Part shown: positions 61,859 to 64,000 of the stretch, piece by piece
How positions within the stretch are numbered: position 1 is the stretch's first letter
Layout: each line of letters opens with the position of its first letter
Assembly (NCBI RefSeq): GCF_001870675.1
Contig: NZ_MEHT01000044.1
Coordinates: 186,001-250,000 of the forward strand
Direction of reading: 5' to 3'
Source: Roseinatronobacter thiooxidans
GTDB taxonomy: Bacteria; Pseudomonadota; Alphaproteobacteria; Rhodobacterales; Rhodobacteraceae
DNA: 64,000 nucleotides
The notes under the pieces: model-generated
Database searches by the model: none
Told to the model about the DNA's origin: nothing
The model's input: the letters and a program-made list of their open reading frames with translations, nothing else
Made by a program: the position numbers and the translations under genes

Positions 61859-61980
61859 CATCACATCCCCGCATTCTGTCGCTTTCATGCTGCAATGCGG
61901 CGTTGCGGCAAGGGACGCATCATCCGGCCTGTGCCATCGCTAACCGAAAGGGCGATGCACTCCGCAGGAAAGGCAGTTCC
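61520..61980. other. Intergenic region of 461 bases without a gene
   Basis: Apart from the duplicated segment, I see no credible coding sequence. Two hairpins (61555-61575 and 61763-61784, both GTTCCGGC...GCCGGAAC) and a CCCTAC-TGTAGC-GTAGGG dyad (61661-61678) are present. AGGAAAGG at about 61967-61974 is the ribosome site for the MFS gene. Short frames on the minus strand repeat because of the duplication and are not genes. Confidence 0.6.
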
Positions 61981-63246
61981 ATGGTCAAGGTTTTTTCCGG
62001 CGTCTGGCCGCTTATGCTGGGCATCTTGCTGATCATGCTGGGCAATGGCATGCATTTCACACTTATCGGTCTGCGCGGCGGGATCGAGGGGTTTTCTTCC
62101 GCCGAACTGGCCATTGTCACCTCGGCCTATTTCCTTGGCTTCTTATCCGGTGCGCGTATCACGCCTGTGATGATCCGCAGCGTCGGCCATGTGCGCGTAT
62201 TCGCGGCGCTTGGCAGCTTCATGTCCGCAGGGCTGATCGCGTTTCCCCTGCTGACAGAGCCGTGGGCCTGGACAATTCTACGCATCCTGATCGGGTTTTG
62301 CATGTCGGGTATTTATGTGGCGGCTGAAAGCTGGCTGAACAATGCCGCCACCAACGAGACGCGCGGCAAGGTGCTGTCAGCCTATATGATTGCGCAGACG
62401 CTGGGAATTATCGGGGCGCAGGGCCTGCTGACTTTGGGCGATGCGGCAAATTCGGTGCTGTTCATCGGGGCCTCGATCCTTGTGTCGATCTCTTTCGCGC
62501 CAATCCTGTTATCGGCCACACCCGTACCTGCTGCTGAGGTTGCGCGCGCCATGCCTTTGAAAAAGCTGTTCACGGAATCCCCCCTCGGGACTGTTGGAAT
62601 TTTCCTGCTGGGCAGCATCTACGCCACGCAATCGGGCATGGGCGCGGTGTTTGGCAGCCAGATCGGAATGGCCGCGCCACAGATCGCGCTGTTTGTCGCA
62701 ATGCTGTTTGCGGGGGCATTGCTGCTGCAATACCCTATCGGCTGGTTGTCTGACAGGATGGACCGCCGCAAGCTGATCTTCGGTGCCTCGATTGTCGGCA
62801 TGATATTCTGCACGATGGGCTGGGCCACGGCAGGCGGGGTGTGGTTCTTGATGATTTCGGCCTTCTTCGCGGGCGGTGTGACGACGCCGCTTTATGCCCT
62901 GTTTCTTGCCTATACCAACGACACGCTTGCGACCGAGGATATGCCAGCGGCTTCGGGGGGGCTGGTGTTCACCTTCGGGCTGGGTGCGATTGCAGGCCCG
63001 CTGGTGACAGGTTGGGCTATGCAAGTATTCGGCCCTTTCGCGTTCTGGCTGGTGCTGGGCGCAACCTTTGCCGCCATAGCACTATATGCCCTGTACCGCA
63101 TGACCCAGCGCGCCGGTGTTCCAGCCACAGAAACGGACAGCTATCTCGGCGTGCTTCCCACTGCCTCGCCCGTCGCTATCGAGGCTGCCGCCACTTGGTC
63201 TGCGGAACAGGCAGAGGCAGAACGGGAGGATGACGCTGTCCCATAA
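61981..63246 (+). CDS. MFS transporter
   Basis: The 421-residue protein has twelve membrane helices and a hydrophilic C-terminal tail of about 40 residues. The loop motif between helices 2 and 3 is the short SGARITPVMIRSVGHVRVF type, and LLQYPIGWLSDRMDRRKLIF is the conserved cytoplasmic loop between helices 8 and 9. It resembles YcaD-like major-facilitator permeases with unknown substrate. AGGAAAGG precedes the ATG. Confidence 0.88.
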   Translation: MVKVFSGVWPLMLGILLIMLGNGMHFTLIGLRGGIEGFSSAELAIVTSAYFLGFLSGARITPVMIRSVGHVRVFAALGSFMSAGLIAFPLLTEPWAWTILRILIGFCMSGIYVAAESWLNNAATNETRGKVLSAYMIAQTLGIIGAQGLLTLGDAANSVLFIGASILVSISFAPILLSATPVPAAEVARAMPLKKLFTESPLGTVGIFLLGSIYATQSGMGAVFGSQIGMAAPQIALFVAMLFAGALLLQYPIGWLSDRMDRRKLIFGASIVGMIFCTMGWATAGGVWFLMISAFFAGGVTTPLYALFLAYTNDTLATEDMPAASGGLVFTFGLGAIAGPLVTGWAMQVFGPFAFWLVLGATFAAIALYALYRMTQRAGVPATETDSYLGVLPTASPVAIEAAATWSAEQAEAEREDDAVP

Positions 63247-63315
63247 AGCTTGCCTGCAGTCTTGAGAAAGGATCGTACCCTCAAACAGCGGGGGGGGCGT
63301 ATTCCCGCCAAACTC

Positions 63316-63344
63316 CTGCGCCGCGGGCCTACCCCGTGGCGCAG
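63316..63344. terminator. Hairpin between convergent MFS and secreted-protein genes
   Basis: CTGCGCCGCGGG (63316-63327) and CCCCGTGGCGCAG (63332-63344) form a twelve-pair stem with one wobble. It can fold from either strand and may end both convergent transcripts, though no T-run follows. Confidence 0.55.
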
Positions 63345-63345
63345 C

Positions 63346-63702
63346 TCAGCGAAGACGCAAATCCGCCTGATCGCCCCGCCCCTGATCCGAGATGAAACGC
63401 AAGGTGTCGCCATCTTGCAGCACAAGCTGGCAATTATACGGGTCGCCCGACTGGCCAAAAACCAGTGTCCGGCAGAAATACCCCTCGCGCCATTCCCATT
63501 CACCGCCCACACGCATGCCAAAGCCGCGTCCGGTGATCTGGCCTTGTGGCAGCACTTGCAGCCGCACTCCGAAGCGCGTCAGCTCCCGCCCTTCCACAAG
63601 GGCACGAAAATTGCTTTCCTCATGTACAGGCTGGAAATCCGCAAGCGCGGGTGTCGCACCCAGCAGGGCGGCCAGCACATATCCTGTCATCATCCGCATC
63701 AT
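63346..63702 (-). CDS. Small secreted protein of unknown function
   Basis: The 118-residue protein has a signal peptide (MMRMMTGYVLAALLGATPAL, with ALA-D as cleavage site) and a small beta-rich mature domain. It contains two cysteines (EGYFCRTLVFG and PYNCQLVLQDG) that could form a disulfide in the periplasm. It matches a family of short dihydrodipicolinate-neighbour or MFS-neighbour proteins only in general appearance; I do not recognise it. The start at 63702 has GGAG five bases upstream; several ATGs follow closely. Confidence 0.68.
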   Translation of the reverse strand: MMRMMTGYVLAALLGATPALADFQPVHEESNFRALVEGRELTRFGVRLQVLPQGQITGRGFGMRVGGEWEWREGYFCRTLVFGQSGDPYNCQLVLQDGDTLRFISDQGRGDQADLRLR

Positions 63703-63758
63703 CCACACTCCACCATTTACTTAGACACATACGCAACTCTACCGCGACTGGATTAGTT

Positions 63759-64000
63759 TCACAGCCCCAACACGTCGAGCATGGAATATTCGCCGGGCGC
63801 GGCACTCTGCGCCCAAATCGCGGCCCGAACGGCCCCGCGCGCAAATAACGCCCTGTCGGAGGCGACATGGCGTAGCACGATCCGCTCGCCCTCGCCTGCG
63901 AAGATCACATCATGTTCGCCAATATAGTCGCCGCCGCGGATGGCGTGAAACCCGATTGCGCCCTGCGCGCGCGCGCCGGTGATCCCGTCGCGCGCCCTGT
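63759..64000 (-). CDS. dapB: 4-hydroxy-tetrahydrodipicolinate reductase, C-terminal part
   Basis: Only the last 80 codons are in the window; the 5' part lies beyond base 64000. The visible region has [20 protein letters not shown] (the GARxxxxIG segment that binds tetrahydrodipicolinate), [33 protein letters not shown] and the closing YSMLDVLGL, all typical DapB. DapB reduces 4-hydroxy-tetrahydrodipicolinate in lysine and diaminopimelate synthesis. Confidence 0.9.
   Translation of the reverse strand, partial: RARDGITGARAQGAIGFHAIRGGDYIGEHDVIFAGEGERIVLRHVASDRALFARGAVRAAIWAQSAAPGEYSMLDVLGL

Noticed and set aside
1-64000. CRISPR arrays, tRNA or rRNA genes, integrases or transposases
   Set aside because: I looked for spaced direct repeats, cloverleaf/T-loop patterns and recombinase motifs and found none that could be supported.

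Overview
The window looks like chromosomal DNA of an alphaproteobacterium of the Rhodobacteraceae/Rhodobacterales type. The signs are high-GC genes packed with ATGA start/stop overlaps, the FlaF-FlbT-DUF1217 flagellar set, an FlgJ-like protein reduced to its rod-binding domain, an NDUFS4-type complex I accessory subunit, PduO/EtfAB/MaeB/PrpE central metabolism and a SAM-II riboswitch. Several loci fit a halophilic or alkaliphilic lifestyle: a seven-gene Mrp Na+/H+ antiporter operon, a glucosylglycerol-type compatible-solute pair (GgpS-like synthase plus HAD phosphatase) and the DabAB inorganic-carbon transporter. The genus cannot be fixed from this sequence alone. No tRNA, rRNA, CRISPR array, integrase, transposase or prophage was seen.

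Layout. 1-5255: the 3'-truncated copy of a PfkB-family sugar kinase gene, folE2, metZ behind a SAM-II riboswitch and terminator, metF, and divergent metR with a canonical MetR box. 5274-6179: an AT-rich Abi-alpha/DUF4393-like gene, the only clearly foreign-looking insert. 6344-11263: inositol monophosphatase-like gene, a SPOR-domain protein, then the nucleoside-salvage operon cdd-deoB-add-upp on the minus strand. 11426-15805: malic enzyme maeB and propionyl-CoA synthetase prpE, with a 30-bp palindrome and a cluster of TTTGCA half-sites between them. 15948-18533: Hpt protein, a degenerate NtrC-like response regulator and an SDR. 18620-21206: HIG1-like membrane protein, corrinoid adenosyltransferase, etfBA. 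21358-22676: P1-family peptidase and a small unknown gene.

22993-28655: the mrp/mnh operon A-G, every junction overlapping or nearly so. 28667-32456: GgpS-like synthase with its HAD phosphatase, cold-shock protein, GAPDH. 32661-32828: a short orphan hemP. 33009-39005: flagellar genes (flgD and fliK on minus; flgJ-like, flgN-like, flagellin, flaF, flbT, DUF1217 on plus). 39269-44180: dabBA with a divergent LysR regulator. 44243-48739: ABC-F ATPase, DUF6456-like and DUF6477-like genes, dusA. 48864-52026: a TRAP transporter (dctP-hairpin-dctQ-dctM). 52171-54731: DMT exporter, unknown 91-residue protein, NDUFS4-like subunit, DUF1285 protein. 54806-61519: MoxR/DUF58/DUF4159/membrane protein operon. 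61452-61858: a diverged tandem duplication that includes the 3' end of the last gene of that operon. 61981-64000: MFS transporter, small secreted protein, and the 3' part of dapB running off the right edge.

Functionally the window is mostly core metabolism, ion homeostasis and motility. The points most worth following up are the Abi-alpha-like insert, the split glucosylglycerol pathway, the DNA elements upstream of prpE, the response regulator that has lost its sigma-54 contact loop, and the tandem duplication near 61.6 kb.
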